A stretch of DNA of 64,000 bases from Segatella copri (GCF_015074785.1 NZ_CP042464.1:3387501-3451500), one strand, 5' to 3'; counted from the stretch's first letter, positions 25,581 through 34,504 are shown. Translations and numbers: made by a program. Notes: generated by a model not told the origin, from the letters alone.

Positions 25581-26783
25581 TTATGCAGGGCATCCGCTTA
25601 AATCCTCTTCATCCATATACTGGCTGAGAACCCGAGCAATGCGAATCAGGCCCTGCATCAGGGTCTTGCGAGGACAGGCGATGTTGAGGCGCAGGTAGCC
25701 CTGACCAGCCTTTCTGCCATACATCGTACCACTGTTGACGAATACCTTACCATCGTTCATCAGCTTTTCGTAAGCCTCGTCGCTAGATAATTCGAATGGC
25801 AGAATGTCGAGCCATACCAGGTAGGTGCCTTCAAGGCGGGTAACGCGAACTTGTGGCAATTCGGTATTGAAGAATTCCTTTACTGCCTGATAGTTCTCGT
25901 AGAGATATTGGTTCAATTCATCCAGCCATTCTTCTCCCTCATTGTAAGCTGCCTGGAGAGCGATGACGCCGAATGGGTTTACGTCACAAACCTCGTTGAT
26001 GTTGATGGCACGGTTGATGCGGCGGCGCAATGTTGCATCCGGACAGATAATGTTGGCTATCTGAAGTCCTGCAATATTGAATGACTTTGATGGAGAATTC
26101 AATACTACGCAGTTGTCGCGGCAAGCTTCGCTGATGCTGGCAAATGGAGTATACTGATAGCCTGGCATGATGAGCTCGCAATGAATTTCATCTGCGATGA
26201 CCTTTACCCCGTGCTTGAGACAGATGTCATTCATTCGCTCCAGTTCCTCTTTCTTCCATACCCTTCCGGCTGGATTGTGAGGATTGCAGAGGATGAAGGC
26301 TGTGGTCTTCTCATCGGCACATTTGCGCTCGAAGTCTTCGAAATCTATCTCATAAGTGCAGTTGCCCACACGTTTCAGTTCGTTTTCTACTACTTCGCAG
26401 CCGCTGTTTGTAATGCAGGAGAAGAAGCAGTTGTACACAGGAGTCTGCACCAAAACCTTCTCGCCAGGCATGCAGATGGCTTTCAGACAGCAGGAAATGG
26501 CTGGTACAACGCCTGAAGTATAGAGTATCCAGTCTTTCTCTATCTTCCACTGGTGGCGGCGGGAGAACCAGCTGATGATAGCCTCGTAATAAGAATCAGG
26601 TACGAGGGTATAGCCGAAGATGCCATGAGCTACGCGCTTCTGCAGAGCTTCGATGATGCAGGGAGCAGTCTGGAAGTCCATATCTGCTACCCACATCGGA
26701 ATAACGCCGTCTTCCTTCACCAAATCCCATTTGTATGAGTTGGTTCCACGACGTTCGATGATTTCATCAAAATTGTATTTCAT
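25581..26783 (-). CDS. PatB/MalY-type PLP aminotransferase (probable C-S lyase)
   Basis: The 400-residue fold-type I PLP enzyme carries the MalY/PatB start (FDEIIERRGTNSYKWD), WVADMDFQTAPCI, the ILCNPHNPAGRVW motif, and the Schiff-base lysine in SPSKSFNIAGLQ. MalY/PatB proteins cleave cystathionine or related C-S bonds, yielding a thiol or homocysteine, pyruvate and ammonia. The closing residues MDEEDLSGCPA are a short tail. Its upstream region holds a 19-bp direct repeat and a 100-bp palindromic array, so regulation by a dedicated factor is likely. Confidence 0.87.
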   Translation of the reverse strand: MKYNFDEIIERRGTNSYKWDLVKEDGVIPMWVADMDFQTAPCIIEALQKRVAHGIFGYTLVPDSYYEAIISWFSRRHQWKIEKDWILYTSGVVPAISCCLKAICMPGEKVLVQTPVYNCFFSCITNSGCEVVENELKRVGNCTYEIDFEDFERKCADEKTTAFILCNPHNPAGRVWKKEELERMNDICLKHGVKVIADEIHCELIMPGYQYTPFASISEACRDNCVVLNSPSKSFNIAGLQIANIICPDATLRRRINRAININEVCDVNPFGVIALQAAYNEGEEWLDELNQYLYENYQAVKEFFNTELPQVRVTRLEGTYLVWLDILPFELSSDEAYEKLMNDGKVFVNSGTMYGRKAGQGYLRLNIACPRKTLMQGLIRIARVLSQYMDEEDLSGCPA

Positions 26784-26815
26784 ATTTGTTTTCTATCTAT
26801 GTTGTTTCTTCTATC

Positions 26816-26856
26816 TATATAGGATAATTCTCTTATTTATATAGGATAATTCTCTT
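26816..26856 (-). repeat. Two 19-bp direct repeats upstream of the PatB-type gene
   Basis: TATATAGGATAATTCTCTT occurs at 26816-26834 and 26838-26856, two identical copies 22 bp apart. They lie 33-73 bp before the aminotransferase start, within its promoter or leader. No TAnnTTTG is found. Confidence 0.75.
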
Positions 26857-26867
26857 TTTCTCCTAAT

Positions 26868-26967
26868 TGAAATCTTCGTTCATAGACTTTGAATCTCCGT
26901 TCAAAGACATTGAACGTACATTCAAAGCTTTTGAACGGCCGTTCAGTGTCTATGAACGGAGATTTCA
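26868..26967. promoter_or_regulatory. 100-bp palindromic array: four 19-bp operators with 21-bp period
   Basis: Four palindrome-like 19-mers start at 26877, 26898, 26919 and 26940, exactly 21 bp apart: CGTTCATAGACTTTGAATC, CGTTCAAAGACATTGAACG, CATTCAAAGCTTTTGAACG, CGTTCAGTGTCTATGAACG. The consensus is CGTTCA-N7-TGAACG. The whole block is also one large imperfect palindrome around 26917/26918, with TGAAATCT and AGATTTCA near its ends. It lies 85-184 bp upstream of the PatB-type gene. Confidence 0.8.
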
Positions 26968-27046
26968 GCTAAGTGTAAGAACAATTAGTTATGGGAACAA
27001 TAAGTAATTTACTTGATTGTTGTCATTTCTGTAATTATCTCTTAAA

Positions 27047-27901
27047 CTATTTCGATTTATCTGTGATTTCACATGCACCCTTTGGCGCTTTGGCAAACTC
27101 AGTATATGTTACGCTTCCCACTTCGTCTGCCTCGATTCTTCCGGAGATAGGGTTCTTGATATTGGTGATACTTCCCTTGATCTGTGCATCGATGTTGGTG
27201 CAATCCTCGAAGGCACGGTCGCATTCCTTATTAAAGGTGCAATCCTCCAGAGTTACATGGTCCATGTAGCAGAGAGGCTGCTCGCCGCTGATGTGGCAAC
27301 GTACGAACTTGATGTTCTTGCTGTGCCAGGCCAGATACTCACCATTCAGTTCCGAATCATAGACGGTTACATTCTCGCATTCCCAGAAACTGTCCTTGGT
27401 TGTAATCTTTGCGTTGTGAATCTCCACATTTCTGCAGTATTGGAATACATACTTGGAATCGCTCTCAAGTCCGTCTACATAGATATTCTTGGAGAACATG
27501 AATGGATAAGTTCCATCGTGGAGCTTTACGTTCTTCAGTTTCAAGCCATCTACCTTCCAGAAAGTCTCATCAGCATCTGTGATGTTTACGTTCTCCAAAT
27601 CCAGATTCTTCATTTCGCGGAAGAACTTAGGACCATCGATGGTGCAGTCTTTCATCACCATATTATCACTATACCAGATGGCCGAACGGCTTTCTGGGGC
27701 GAAGTAGCAGTCTGTGATAAGGGAACCGTCCACATGCCACCAAGGGTATTTGCCATAAAACTTGGAATGGTGGCATTCTATGTTTTGGCAGCACTTGATG
27801 CCCGACTCGCCATCTGTAATCGTAATATCTTCTAAACGCACATCGTGAGCACCGAAAAGAGGGCGCTCGCCCCCGAATGATTTGTTCTTTATCAATTCCA
27901 T
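27047..27901 (-). CDS. DUF3737 protein (right-handed beta-helix type)
   Basis: The 284-residue protein matches DUF3737: start MELIKNKSFGGERPLFGAHDVRLEDITI, then short repeated strands with aromatic and Cys/Asn positions (FRCHISGEQPLCYMDHVTLEDCTF-like rungs) that suggest a pectate-lyase-like beta-helix. No signal peptide is present, so it is cytoplasmic. The function is unknown. It lies upstream of, and in the same direction as, the PatB-type gene, but 263 bp with the palindromic array separate them. Confidence 0.85.
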   Translation of the reverse strand: MELIKNKSFGGERPLFGAHDVRLEDITITDGESGIKCCQNIECHHSKFYGKYPWWHVDGSLITDCYFAPESRSAIWYSDNMVMKDCTIDGPKFFREMKNLDLENVNITDADETFWKVDGLKLKNVKLHDGTYPFMFSKNIYVDGLESDSKYVFQYCRNVEIHNAKITTKDSFWECENVTVYDSELNGEYLAWHSKNIKFVRCHISGEQPLCYMDHVTLEDCTFNKECDRAFEDCTNIDAQIKGSITNIKNPISGRIEADEVGSVTYTEFAKAPKGACEITDKSK

Positions 27902-27940
27902 AATTTTCTATTATCCTTTTTTATTTGTTATTTCTGTGTG

Positions 27941-27948
27941 CAAAATTA
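27941..27948 (-). promoter_or_regulatory. -7 element of the DUF3737 gene
   Basis: On the minus strand TAATTTTG matches TAnnTTTG, 39 bp before the ATG. Confidence 0.55.
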
Positions 27949-28046
27949 CAAAAATAATACCAAACTCGTATAACCTGATTTACAGAAAAATGTAACGATA
28001 TGGCGTATTTGGGGGATAAATGGTCGCTATAGGAGGAAAATAAATG

Positions 28047-28092
28047 AAAAAAGGCTGAATCATGAAGCATTTTCACGATTCAGCCCTTATCG
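28047..28092. terminator. Terminator after mdh
   Basis: GGCTGAATC (28053-28061) and GATTCAGCC (28077-28085) form a stem; on the minus strand it is followed by a TT-rich run. Confidence 0.8.
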
Positions 28093-28122
28093 AGTTAACT
28101 TCTAAAAATCCGAAGCGGAGAA

Positions 28123-29115
28123 TTACAAGTTAGGGTTCATCTCTTTCCACTCAGCTACTGGAGGAACGATGCCGAGCTCTACGATCTCATCGCGCATCTT
28201 GCAAAGGTGCTCGTAAGACTTAGCGAGGCTAGCGAGCTCTTCCTCAGTACCTGTAGGCTCTGTGAAGTGAACACCAGTCTTGTCGATAGTAGTAGGCATA
28301 GCCATCATTACGTTCTTGAAGCCGCACTTGTCGCACTTAACGTAGCAACCTGCTGGCAATGTGAACTTCTCACCACCCATAGCAGCCTCGATCATCTTAA
28401 CTGCATTGTAAGCTGGGCTCTGGAATGAAGAACGGCCACGGAGCTTGATGATGTTAGAACCACCCTGTACTGTGTGGTGCTTGATCTCTTCCCAACGCTC
28501 GTCAGAAAGACCCATCTCTGCCAATGGCTTGCCGTCAACCTTAACCTGAGAAGCAAATACAGCCATCTGCTCGCCGTGACCACCATAAGTGTGAGCGCCA
28601 GTAACCTTATCCTGCTGTACACCGAACTCGAGGGCCAAAGCCTGCTGCAGACGAGTAGAATCGAGAGCTGCGAGTGATGTCAACTGGTTTGGCTTCAAAC
28701 CAGAGTGGATAAGTGCTGTAAGAGCTGTAACGTCAGCTGGGTTGAAGATAACAACTACGTGCTCAACCTCTGGGCAGTACTTCTTGATGTTGTCACCAAA
28801 TTCTGCAGCAATCTTGCAGTTGCCCTTAAGAAGATCTTCACGAGTCATACCCTCCTTACGAGGAGCACCACCAGAAGAAATGATATATTTAGCACCAGTG
28901 AAAGCCTCTTCTGGGTTAACAGTATAAGTTACGTTAACACCTGGGAATGCGCACTGCTGAATCTCATCGAAAACACCATGTACACCTGGCTCGAAGATAT
29001 CATAAAGACAGATGTTTGGAGTAAGACCGAGCATCAAAGCGCTCTGTACCATGTTAGAACCGATCATACCGCCTGCACCGACGATAACGAGTTTGTCATT
29101 TGTTAAAAAATTCAT
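28123..29115 (-). CDS. mdh: Malate dehydrogenase
   Basis: The 330-residue NAD-dependent enzyme interconverts malate and oxaloacetate in the reductive branch that leads to succinate/propionate in these bacteria. The NAD-binding motif VGAGGMIGSN (about 12-21), the mobile loop with APRKEGMTREDLL, VIFNPADV, the substrate-binding DSTRL and the catalytic His in YGGHGEQM are all seen. A CDKCGF stretch (about 262-267) is unusual for the family and could be a small surface loop with two cysteines. Confidence 0.93.
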   Translation of the reverse strand: MNFLTNDKLVIVGAGGMIGSNMVQSALMLGLTPNICLYDIFEPGVHGVFDEIQQCAFPGVNVTYTVNPEEAFTGAKYIISSGGAPRKEGMTREDLLKGNCKIAAEFGDNIKKYCPEVEHVVVIFNPADVTALTALIHSGLKPNQLTSLAALDSTRLQQALALEFGVQQDKVTGAHTYGGHGEQMAVFASQVKVDGKPLAEMGLSDERWEEIKHHTVQGGSNIIKLRGRSSFQSPAYNAVKMIEAAMGGEKFTLPAGCYVKCDKCGFKNVMMAMPTTIDKTGVHFTEPTGTEEELASLAKSYEHLCKMRDEIVELGIVPPVAEWKEMNPNL

Positions 29116-29218
29116 AACTACAATTCTTATTTAAATGTTTATAATCTTTTTCTCTGAAAAATAGCGGAATGTATCTGGAATAAAGTTTGTAAAACTCCTT
29201 CTTTTTACTTTCCGACCG

Positions 29219-29226
29219 CAAAATTA
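29219..29226 (-). promoter_or_regulatory. -7 element of mdh
   Basis: On the minus strand TAATTTTG matches TAnnTTTG about 100 bp before the mdh ATG. It implies a long leader; the -33 is unclear. Confidence 0.5.
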
Positions 29227-29266
29227 ATAAAAAGTAATGTAAATCGTGCATATTTTTGCGCTTAAA

Positions 29267-29298
29267 TTTGTTGTTAATTCTTAAAAATGTTATCTTTG
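29267..29298 (+). promoter_or_regulatory. Promoter of the M24 aminopeptidase gene
   Basis: TTTG (29267-29270), 20 bp, TATCTTTG (29291-29298): a full match to the Bacteroidota consensus. Confidence 0.8.
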
Positions 29299-29361
29299 TA
29301 ATCTCTAATTAGCAAAATGCATTATTTTGAGTTAAGTTAAACATTAAATTGCATAACAATT

Positions 29362-31149
29362 ATGAATGAAATCGAATTACGTTTAGCTAGATTGAGGGAG
29401 TTGATGAAGCGTGAACATCTTTCTGCTTTCATCTTCCCTAGTACAGATGCTCATCAGAGCGAGTATGTTGCCGACCATTGGCGAGGAAGAGAGTGGATCT
29501 CTGGTTTTAACGGGTCGGCTGGTACTGCTGTCGTTACAATGAAATCGGCTGCTTTATGGACTGATTCCCGCTACTTCCTGGCTGCGGAAGAACAGTTGGA
29601 AGGTACTGAATATCAGCTGATGAGGCTGAAAATGGAAGGTACGCCTACTATCGCAGAATGGTTGGGAAAAGAATTGCAGGATGTACAATCTCCTGAGGTT
29701 GGACTTGATGGCATGGTCAACTCTTATAATTATGTTAAAGATTTAAGCTATTCTCTCCGTAAACTCGGTGGAATTACGCTTAGAACTAATTTGGACCCTT
29801 TGGAACAGATTTGGGAGAATCGTCCTTCGCTTCCTGCAAATCCTGTAGAAATTCAACCATTGGGATATGCTGGAGAGACGCTAGCCTCTAAAGTGGCCCG
29901 TATCCGTAAGTCTTTGAGAGGACTTCATGCAGATGGTATGCTCGTTTCTGCATTGGATGATATTGCTTGGACTTTGAATCTTCGTGGTACAGATGTTCAT
30001 TGCAATCCTGTATTTGTAAGTTATTTGTTGATTGAGAGCGATAAAGTTTCTCTTTTCGTGGATGATAATAAATTATCTCCTGAAGTAAAACAGTATCTTC
30101 AAGACAATCAGGTTTCTCTCTATAAATATAATAAGGTGGAAAAATGCCTTGAATCATATTCGGAATATAATATCCTGTTAGATGGAAATGAAACGAGCTA
30201 TTATCTGTGGAAAGCTGTAAAATGCCAGGAAATTGTTGCTGCTGGTTCTCCTATTCCGGCTATGAAGGCTGTGAAAAATAAAGCAGAAATAGAGGGCTAC
30301 CGTAGTGCGATGCTTAAAGATGGTGTTGCTATGGTTAAGTTCTTGAAGTGGCTGAAACCTGCTGTTGAGGCTGGCGGACAAACTGAAATTTCCATTGATG
30401 AGAAATTAACGTCGCTACGTGCCGAACAGAAACTGTTCAGAGATATTTCTTTTGATACGATTGCCGGCTATGCGCAGCATGGAGCAATTGTCCATTATGA
30501 GGCAACTCCTGAAACAGATGTCGTTCTGAAACCGGAAGGCTTGATCCTGATAGACTCTGGGGCTCAATACCAGGATGGTACTACTGATATTACCCGTACC
30601 ATTGCTTTGGGACCTGTATCTGAAGAGATGAAGCATATTTATACCTTGGTCCTGAAAGCGCATATTCAGTTGGAATTGGTTAAATTCCCCGATGGTGCAT
30701 CAGGAACACAGTTGGATGCTGTAGGAAGAGAGTGTATGTGGCGTGAAGGATATAATTTCTTGCATGGTACAGGCCATGGAGTAGGTTCGTATCTCTGTGT
30801 GCACGAAGGCCCTCATCAAATAAGAATGGAGTGGATGCCTACACCTTTGAGAGCTGGAATGACCTTGACTGATGAGCCTGGTTTGTATCTGGCAGGTAAG
30901 TTCGGCGTAAGAATAGAAAATACTGTGCTGATTTCAGACTACATGTCTACTGAGTTCGGTAAATTCCTGCAGATAGAGCCTCTTACTCTTTGTCCTATAG
31001 ATACCACTCCTATAGATGTTGATATGTTGTTGCCTGAAGAGATTGACTGGCTCAATGCTTATCATCATTCAGTTTATGAAAAATTGTCTCCTTTCCTTGA
31101 TGAAGAGGAGAAAATATGGCTTGAAAATGCTACAAAACCCATAAAATGA
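29362..31149 (+). CDS. Xaa-Pro aminopeptidase, M24 family
   Basis: The 595-residue protein has the three-domain layout of long aminopeptidase P: two creatinase-type N-terminal domains (about 1-300; AFIFPSTDAHQSEYVADHWRGREW near the start) and the pita-bread catalytic domain (about 310-530). Metal ligands are visible in DSGAQYQDGTTDITRT, HGTGHGVGSYLCVHEGPH and DEPGLY/GVRIENT. It removes N-terminal residues before proline. It is a single-gene unit with its own promoter; the product has no signal peptide, so it is cytoplasmic. Confidence 0.92.
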   Translation: MNEIELRLARLRELMKREHLSAFIFPSTDAHQSEYVADHWRGREWISGFNGSAGTAVVTMKSAALWTDSRYFLAAEEQLEGTEYQLMRLKMEGTPTIAEWLGKELQDVQSPEVGLDGMVNSYNYVKDLSYSLRKLGGITLRTNLDPLEQIWENRPSLPANPVEIQPLGYAGETLASKVARIRKSLRGLHADGMLVSALDDIAWTLNLRGTDVHCNPVFVSYLLIESDKVSLFVDDNKLSPEVKQYLQDNQVSLYKYNKVEKCLESYSEYNILLDGNETSYYLWKAVKCQEIVAAGSPIPAMKAVKNKAEIEGYRSAMLKDGVAMVKFLKWLKPAVEAGGQTEISIDEKLTSLRAEQKLFRDISFDTIAGYAQHGAIVHYEATPETDVVLKPEGLILIDSGAQYQDGTTDITRTIALGPVSEEMKHIYTLVLKAHIQLELVKFPDGASGTQLDAVGRECMWREGYNFLHGTGHGVGSYLCVHEGPHQIRMEWMPTPLRAGMTLTDEPGLYLAGKFGVRIENTVLISDYMSTEFGKFLQIEPLTLCPIDTTPIDVDMLLPEEIDWLNAYHHSVYEKLSPFLDEEEKIWLENATKPIK

Positions 31150-31178
31150 ACATTTTAGAGTAAAAAGTTGAAGAAAAA

Positions 31179-31210
31179 CTTGGTAGTTTGATAAAATAGA
31201 TGTAATTTTG
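31179..31210 (+). promoter_or_regulatory. Promoter of rpsU with extended GGTAGTTT block
   Basis: CTTG (31179-31182), 20 bp, TAATTTTG (31203-31210). GGTAGTTT starts at 31182, 21 bp before the -7 TA, as at the xerC-type and rpsL promoters. Confidence 0.75.
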
Positions 31211-31285
31211 CACCCGCAAATTGTGGCATTGCCATATTTCGCATTGAATAACATAAGTTTAACATAATAAATTAAAAGCAAAAAA

Positions 31286-31477
31286 ATGATTATTGTACCA
31301 GTTAAAGACGGTGAGAACATCGAGAGAGCTCTCAAGAAGTTTAAGAGAAAATTCGAAAAGACAGGTGTTGTTAAGGAGCTTCGTGCTCGTCAGCAGTATG
31401 ACAAGCCTTCTGTTTTGAAGCGTCTCAAGATGGAACACGCCATCTACGTACAGCAGTTGCGTGCAAACGAGGAATAA
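31286..31477 (+). CDS. rpsU: Ribosomal protein bS21
   Basis: The 63-residue basic protein MIIVPVKDGENIERALKKFKRK is the S21 family start; RARQQYDKPSVLKR follows. S21 sits near the 3' end of 16S rRNA and affects initiation. Its leader is AT-rich with no Shine-Dalgarno sequence, as is common in this phylum. It has its own promoter. Confidence 0.95.
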   Translation: MIIVPVKDGENIERALKKFKRKFEKTGVVKELRARQQYDKPSVLKRLKMEHAIYVQQLRANEE

Positions 31478-31498
31478 AAGTAAAAAATCCTCAAAAAA

Positions 31499-31530
31499 TT
31501 TGGTAGTTTAAAATAATTTTCGTAACTTCG
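31499..31530 (+). promoter_or_regulatory. Promoter of the Xer-type recombinase gene
   Basis: TTTG (31499-31502), 20 bp, TAACTTCG (31523-31530), one mismatch in the -7. It carries the same GGTAGTTT block at the same distance as rpsU. Confidence 0.65.
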
Positions 31531-31557
31531 TTGCCGAAATGAAAAAGGTACGACGTT

Positions 31558-32442
31558 ATGTTGAGTATAGATAAGTTCTTGGAATATTTGCGCTCTGAAC
31601 TGAACAGGTCGCAGAGGACGGTAGAAAACTATCGCGAAGATTTGAAACTCTTTGAGCAGTATGCTAGGAACTTGTCTGAATCCTTCACTTGGGAATCTGT
31701 TGATTCTGATATGATTCGCAACTGGATGGAGCATATGATAGATGCAGGAAATAAGGCAACCTCGGTTAATCGCCGGTTGAGTGCTTTGAAAATGTTCTAT
31801 CGGTTTGCTTTAGTCAGACATTATGTGGAGTCGGATCCCGCTCATAGCCTCAAAGGACCTAAGGAAAGTAGACCGCTACCTCAATTCTTGAAAGAAAATG
31901 AGATGGATGAGTTGCTTGATAGGAAAATGTGGGGCGATGATTATAATAATGTACGCGCACGTACTATTATAATATTGTTCTATGAGACGGGGATGCGATT
32001 GTCAGAGTTGATAGGACTTGATGTTGACGATGTGAACTTTATCAAAAAAGAGATAAAGATTACGGGTAAGGGAAACAAACAACGTATAGTTCCTTTTGGT
32101 GACGAGCTTAAAAATGCTCTTTCGGAATATTTGGCTCTAAGAGCACAAAGAGTGATGGTTAGGTCTGGAGCTCTTTTGCTTGCGGATAAGGGCGGACGGA
32201 TGAGTCCGGTTCAAGTCAGAGAAATCGTGAAGGAGAACCTCGCAAGGGTTTGCTCGTTGAAAAAGAAAAGTCCGCACGTGTTGAGGCATACGTTTGCTAC
32301 TGCAATGTTGAATCATGGTGCAGGAATTGAAAGTTTGAAAAGACTGTTAGGACATGCGAAACTCTCGACGACCGAGATTTATACGCATACAACGTTTGAA
32401 CAGTTGAAACGAGTTTATATTGAAGCCCATCCTCGGGCGTAA
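31558..32442 (+). CDS. xerC: Xer-family tyrosine recombinase
   Basis: The 294-residue protein has the size and layout of chromosomal XerC/XerD: a core-binding domain (about 1-90) and a catalytic domain with R147 (YETGMRLSE), K171 (ITGKGNKQR), H240-x-x-R243 (HVLRHTF), H266 (LLGHAKLS) and nucleophile Y275 (TTEIYTH). Xer proteins resolve chromosome dimers at dif. XerC and XerD cannot be told apart here with certainty. It is followed 23 bp later by the hibernation factor gene, a common Bacteroidota arrangement. Confidence 0.85.
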   Translation: MLSIDKFLEYLRSELNRSQRTVENYREDLKLFEQYARNLSESFTWESVDSDMIRNWMEHMIDAGNKATSVNRRLSALKMFYRFALVRHYVESDPAHSLKGPKESRPLPQFLKENEMDELLDRKMWGDDYNNVRARTIIILFYETGMRLSELIGLDVDDVNFIKKEIKITGKGNKQRIVPFGDELKNALSEYLALRAQRVMVRSGALLLADKGGRMSPVQVREIVKENLARVCSLKKKSPHVLRHTFATAMLNHGAGIESLKRLLGHAKLSTTEIYTHTTFEQLKRVYIEAHPRA

Positions 32443-32465
32443 CCTTTTAAAAAATGGAGGTAACT

Positions 32466-32765
32466 ATGGAAATTAAGATTCAGTCGATTCACTTCGACGC
32501 TACCGAGAAGTTACAGGCGTTTATCGAAAAGAAAGTCGCCAAGTTAGAAAAAACTTTTGAAGATATACAGAAAGTAGAGGTGCAATTAAAGGTCGTGAAG
32601 CCTGCTACTGCCTTGAACAAGGAAGTTCATCTGGAAGTTGCTGTCCCTGGAACCAAGTTGTTCGTAGAAAAGACATGTGACACTTTTGAGGAAGGAATTG
32701 ACCAGGCAGTGGACTCAATGAAGGTTCAATTGACCAAATTTAAAGAAAAATCAAGGAATCGATAA
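32466..32765 (+). CDS. hpf: Ribosome hibernation promoting factor (HPF/RaiA family)
   Basis: The 99-residue protein is the short HPF form: MEIKIQSIHFDATEKLQAFIEKKVAKLEK, then VEVQLKVVKP and HLEVAVPG. It binds 30S subunits and helps form inactive ribosomes in slow growth. I chose ATG 32466 because GGAGGT lies 5 bp before it; the ATG at 32454 overlaps that Shine-Dalgarno sequence. It ends 17 bp before the tRNA operon promoter. Confidence 0.9.
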   Translation: MEIKIQSIHFDATEKLQAFIEKKVAKLEKTFEDIQKVEVQLKVVKPATALNKEVHLEVAVPGTKLFVEKTCDTFEEGIDQAVDSMKVQLTKFKEKSRNR

Positions 32766-32782
32766 AAAAAACTCGAAAAAAT

Positions 32783-32813
32783 TTTGTTGATTCAAAAAAT
32801 AGTTGTATCTTTG
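32783..32813 (+). promoter_or_regulatory. Promoter of the tRNA-tuf operon
   Basis: TTTG (32783-32786), 19 bp, TATCTTTG (32806-32813), a full consensus match. The spacer ends CAAAAAATAGTTG, also found at the rpsM promoter. The leader (32814-32856) can pair CAGCCG with CGGCTG. Confidence 0.85.
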
Positions 32814-32864
32814 CAGCCGTTTTCCGGTAGATGGAAATTTAGCCGTATTGCGGCTGTAAAGATC

Positions 32865-32938
32865 GCCTCTTTAGCTCAGTTGGCCAGAGCACGTGATTTG
32901 TAATCTCGGGGTCGTTGGTTCGAATCCGACAAGAGGCT
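32865..32938 (+). tRNA. tRNA-Thr (anticodon TGT)
   Basis: Acceptor GCCTCTT pairs with AAGAGGC; the D-arm is GCTC...GAGC, the anticodon loop TTTGTAA gives TGT, and the T-arm is GTTGGTTCGAATCCGAC. No CCA is encoded. It is first of four tRNA genes ahead of tuf. Confidence 0.93.
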
Positions 32939-32955
32939 CAGAAAAAGAAAAGTTT

Positions 32956-33037
32956 GGGTAGTTACCAGAGTGGCCAAATGGGGCAGACTGTAAATCTGCT
33001 GGCTATGCCTTCGGTGGTTCGAATCCATCACTACCCA
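32956..33037 (+). tRNA. tRNA-Tyr (anticodon GTA)
   Basis: Acceptor GGGTAGT pairs with ACTACCC. The anticodon stem-loop GCAGACTGTAAATCTGC gives GTA, and a long variable arm (TGGCTATGCCTTC) is present as expected for a class II tRNA-Tyr. Confidence 0.94.
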
Positions 33038-33050
33038 CTTTCTTTGATAA

Positions 33051-33123
33051 GCGGAAATAGCTCAGTTGATAGAGCACTAGCCTTCCAAGCTGGGGGTCGC
33101 GGGTTTGAGCCCCGTTTTCCGCT
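33051..33123 (+). tRNA. tRNA-Gly (anticodon TCC)
   Basis: Acceptor GCGGAAA pairs with TTTCCGC. The anticodon loop CTTCCAA gives TCC, and the T-arm is CGGGTTTGAGCCCCG. Confidence 0.93.
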
Positions 33124-33137
33124 CAATTTATTAACTT

Positions 33138-33209
<72 letters not shown>

Positions 33210-33277
33210 CTATCGTTCTAGATGCTTAGGATGGTAGAGGAACAGATTATTCATTTATATAAATAAAAAGAAAAGCT

Positions 33278-34474
33278 ATGGCTAAAGAAGAATTCGTGCG
33301 TACCAAACCGCATGTTAACATTGGTACAATTGGTCATGTTGACCATGGTAAGACTACTCTGACCGCTGCTATCTCTAAGGTATTGAACGAGAAGCTCGGT
33401 ACATCTGAGGCAGTTAAGTCATTCGATCAGATTGATAATGCTCCTGAGGAGAAAGAGCGTGGTATCACTATCAACTCTGCTCACATCGAGTATGAGACAG
33501 CAAAGCGTCACTATGCACACGTTGACTGTCCTGGACACGCTGACTATGTAAAGAACATGGTTACTGGTGCTGCTCAGATGGATGGTGCAATCTTGGTTTG
33601 TGCTGCTACTGATGGTCCTATGCCACAGACACGTGAGCACGTACTTCTTGCACGTCAGGTAAACGTACCTCGTTTGGTTGTTTTCTTGAACAAGTGCGAT
33701 ATGGTTGATGATGAGGAGATGCTTGAGCTCGTTGAGATGGAGCTTCGTGAGATCCTCGAGCAGTATGGTTACGAGGAGGATACTCCAATTGTACGTGGTT
33801 CTGCTCTCGGTGCTTTGAACGGTGTTGAGAAGTGGGTTAAGTCTGTTGAGACTTTGATGGATACAGTTGATGAGTGGATTCAGGAGCCAGAGCGCGAGAT
33901 TGATAAGCCATTCTTGATGCCTATCGAGGATGTATTCTCAATTACAGGTCGTGGTACTGTTGCTACAGGTCGTATTGAGACAGGTCGTTGCAAGGTAGGT
34001 GACGAAGTTCAGTTGCTCGGTCTTGGTGAGGACAAGAAGTCAGTTATTACTGGTGTTGAGATGTTCCGTAAGATCCTTGCTGAGGGTGAAGCTGGTGATA
34101 ACGTAGGTTTGCTTCTCCGTGGTATCGATAAGGCTGAGGTTAAGCGTGGTATGGTAGTTGTACACCCAGGTGCTATTACTCCTCACGATCACTTCAAGGC
34201 TTCTATCTATGTATTGAAGAAGGAAGAGGGTGGCCGTCACACTCCATTCGGTAACAAGTATCGTCCTCAGTTCTATCTCCGTACTATGGACTGTACAGGT
34301 GAAATCAAGCTTCCAGAGGGAGTTGAGATGGTAATGCCTGGTGATAACGTAGAGATTGAGGTAGAGTTGATCTACAAGGTTGCTTTGAACGAGGGTCTTC
34401 GTTTCGCTATCCGTGAGGGTGGTCGTACAGTAGGTTCTGGTCAGATTACAACAATTCTCGACGATATCAAGTAA
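33278..34474 (+). CDS. tuf: Elongation factor Tu
   Basis: The 398-residue GTPase carries aminoacyl-tRNA to the ribosome. It has GHVDHGKTT (P-loop), [12 protein letters not shown] and the switch region ERGITI. Domains 2 and 3 follow ([23 protein letters not shown]). It is the classical gene after tRNA-Thr/Tyr/Gly/Thr and is probably read from the promoter at 32783. Confidence 0.97.
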   Translation: MAKEEFVRTKPHVNIGTIGHVDHGKTTLTAAISKVLNEKLGTSEAVKSFDQIDNAPEEKERGITINSAHIEYETAKRHYAHVDCPGHADYVKNMVTGAAQMDGAILVCAATDGPMPQTREHVLLARQVNVPRLVVFLNKCDMVDDEEMLELVEMELREILEQYGYEEDTPIVRGSALGALNGVEKWVKSVETLMDTVDEWIQEPEREIDKPFLMPIEDVFSITGRGTVATGRIETGRCKVGDEVQLLGLGEDKKSVITGVEMFRKILAEGEAGDNVGLLLRGIDKAEVKRGMVVVHPGAITPHDHFKASIYVLKKEEGGRHTPFGNKYRPQFYLRTMDCTGEIKLPEGVEMVMPGDNVEIEVELIYKVALNEGLRFAIREGGRTVGSGQITTILDDIK

Positions 34475-34504
34475 TTTAGATTTATCTAATTTGCTATATA
34501 TATC

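Noticed and set aside
26877..26958. CRISPR-like array
   Set aside because: The 19-bp units are separated by only 2 bp, differ from each other and are palindromic; there are no spacers and no cas genes.
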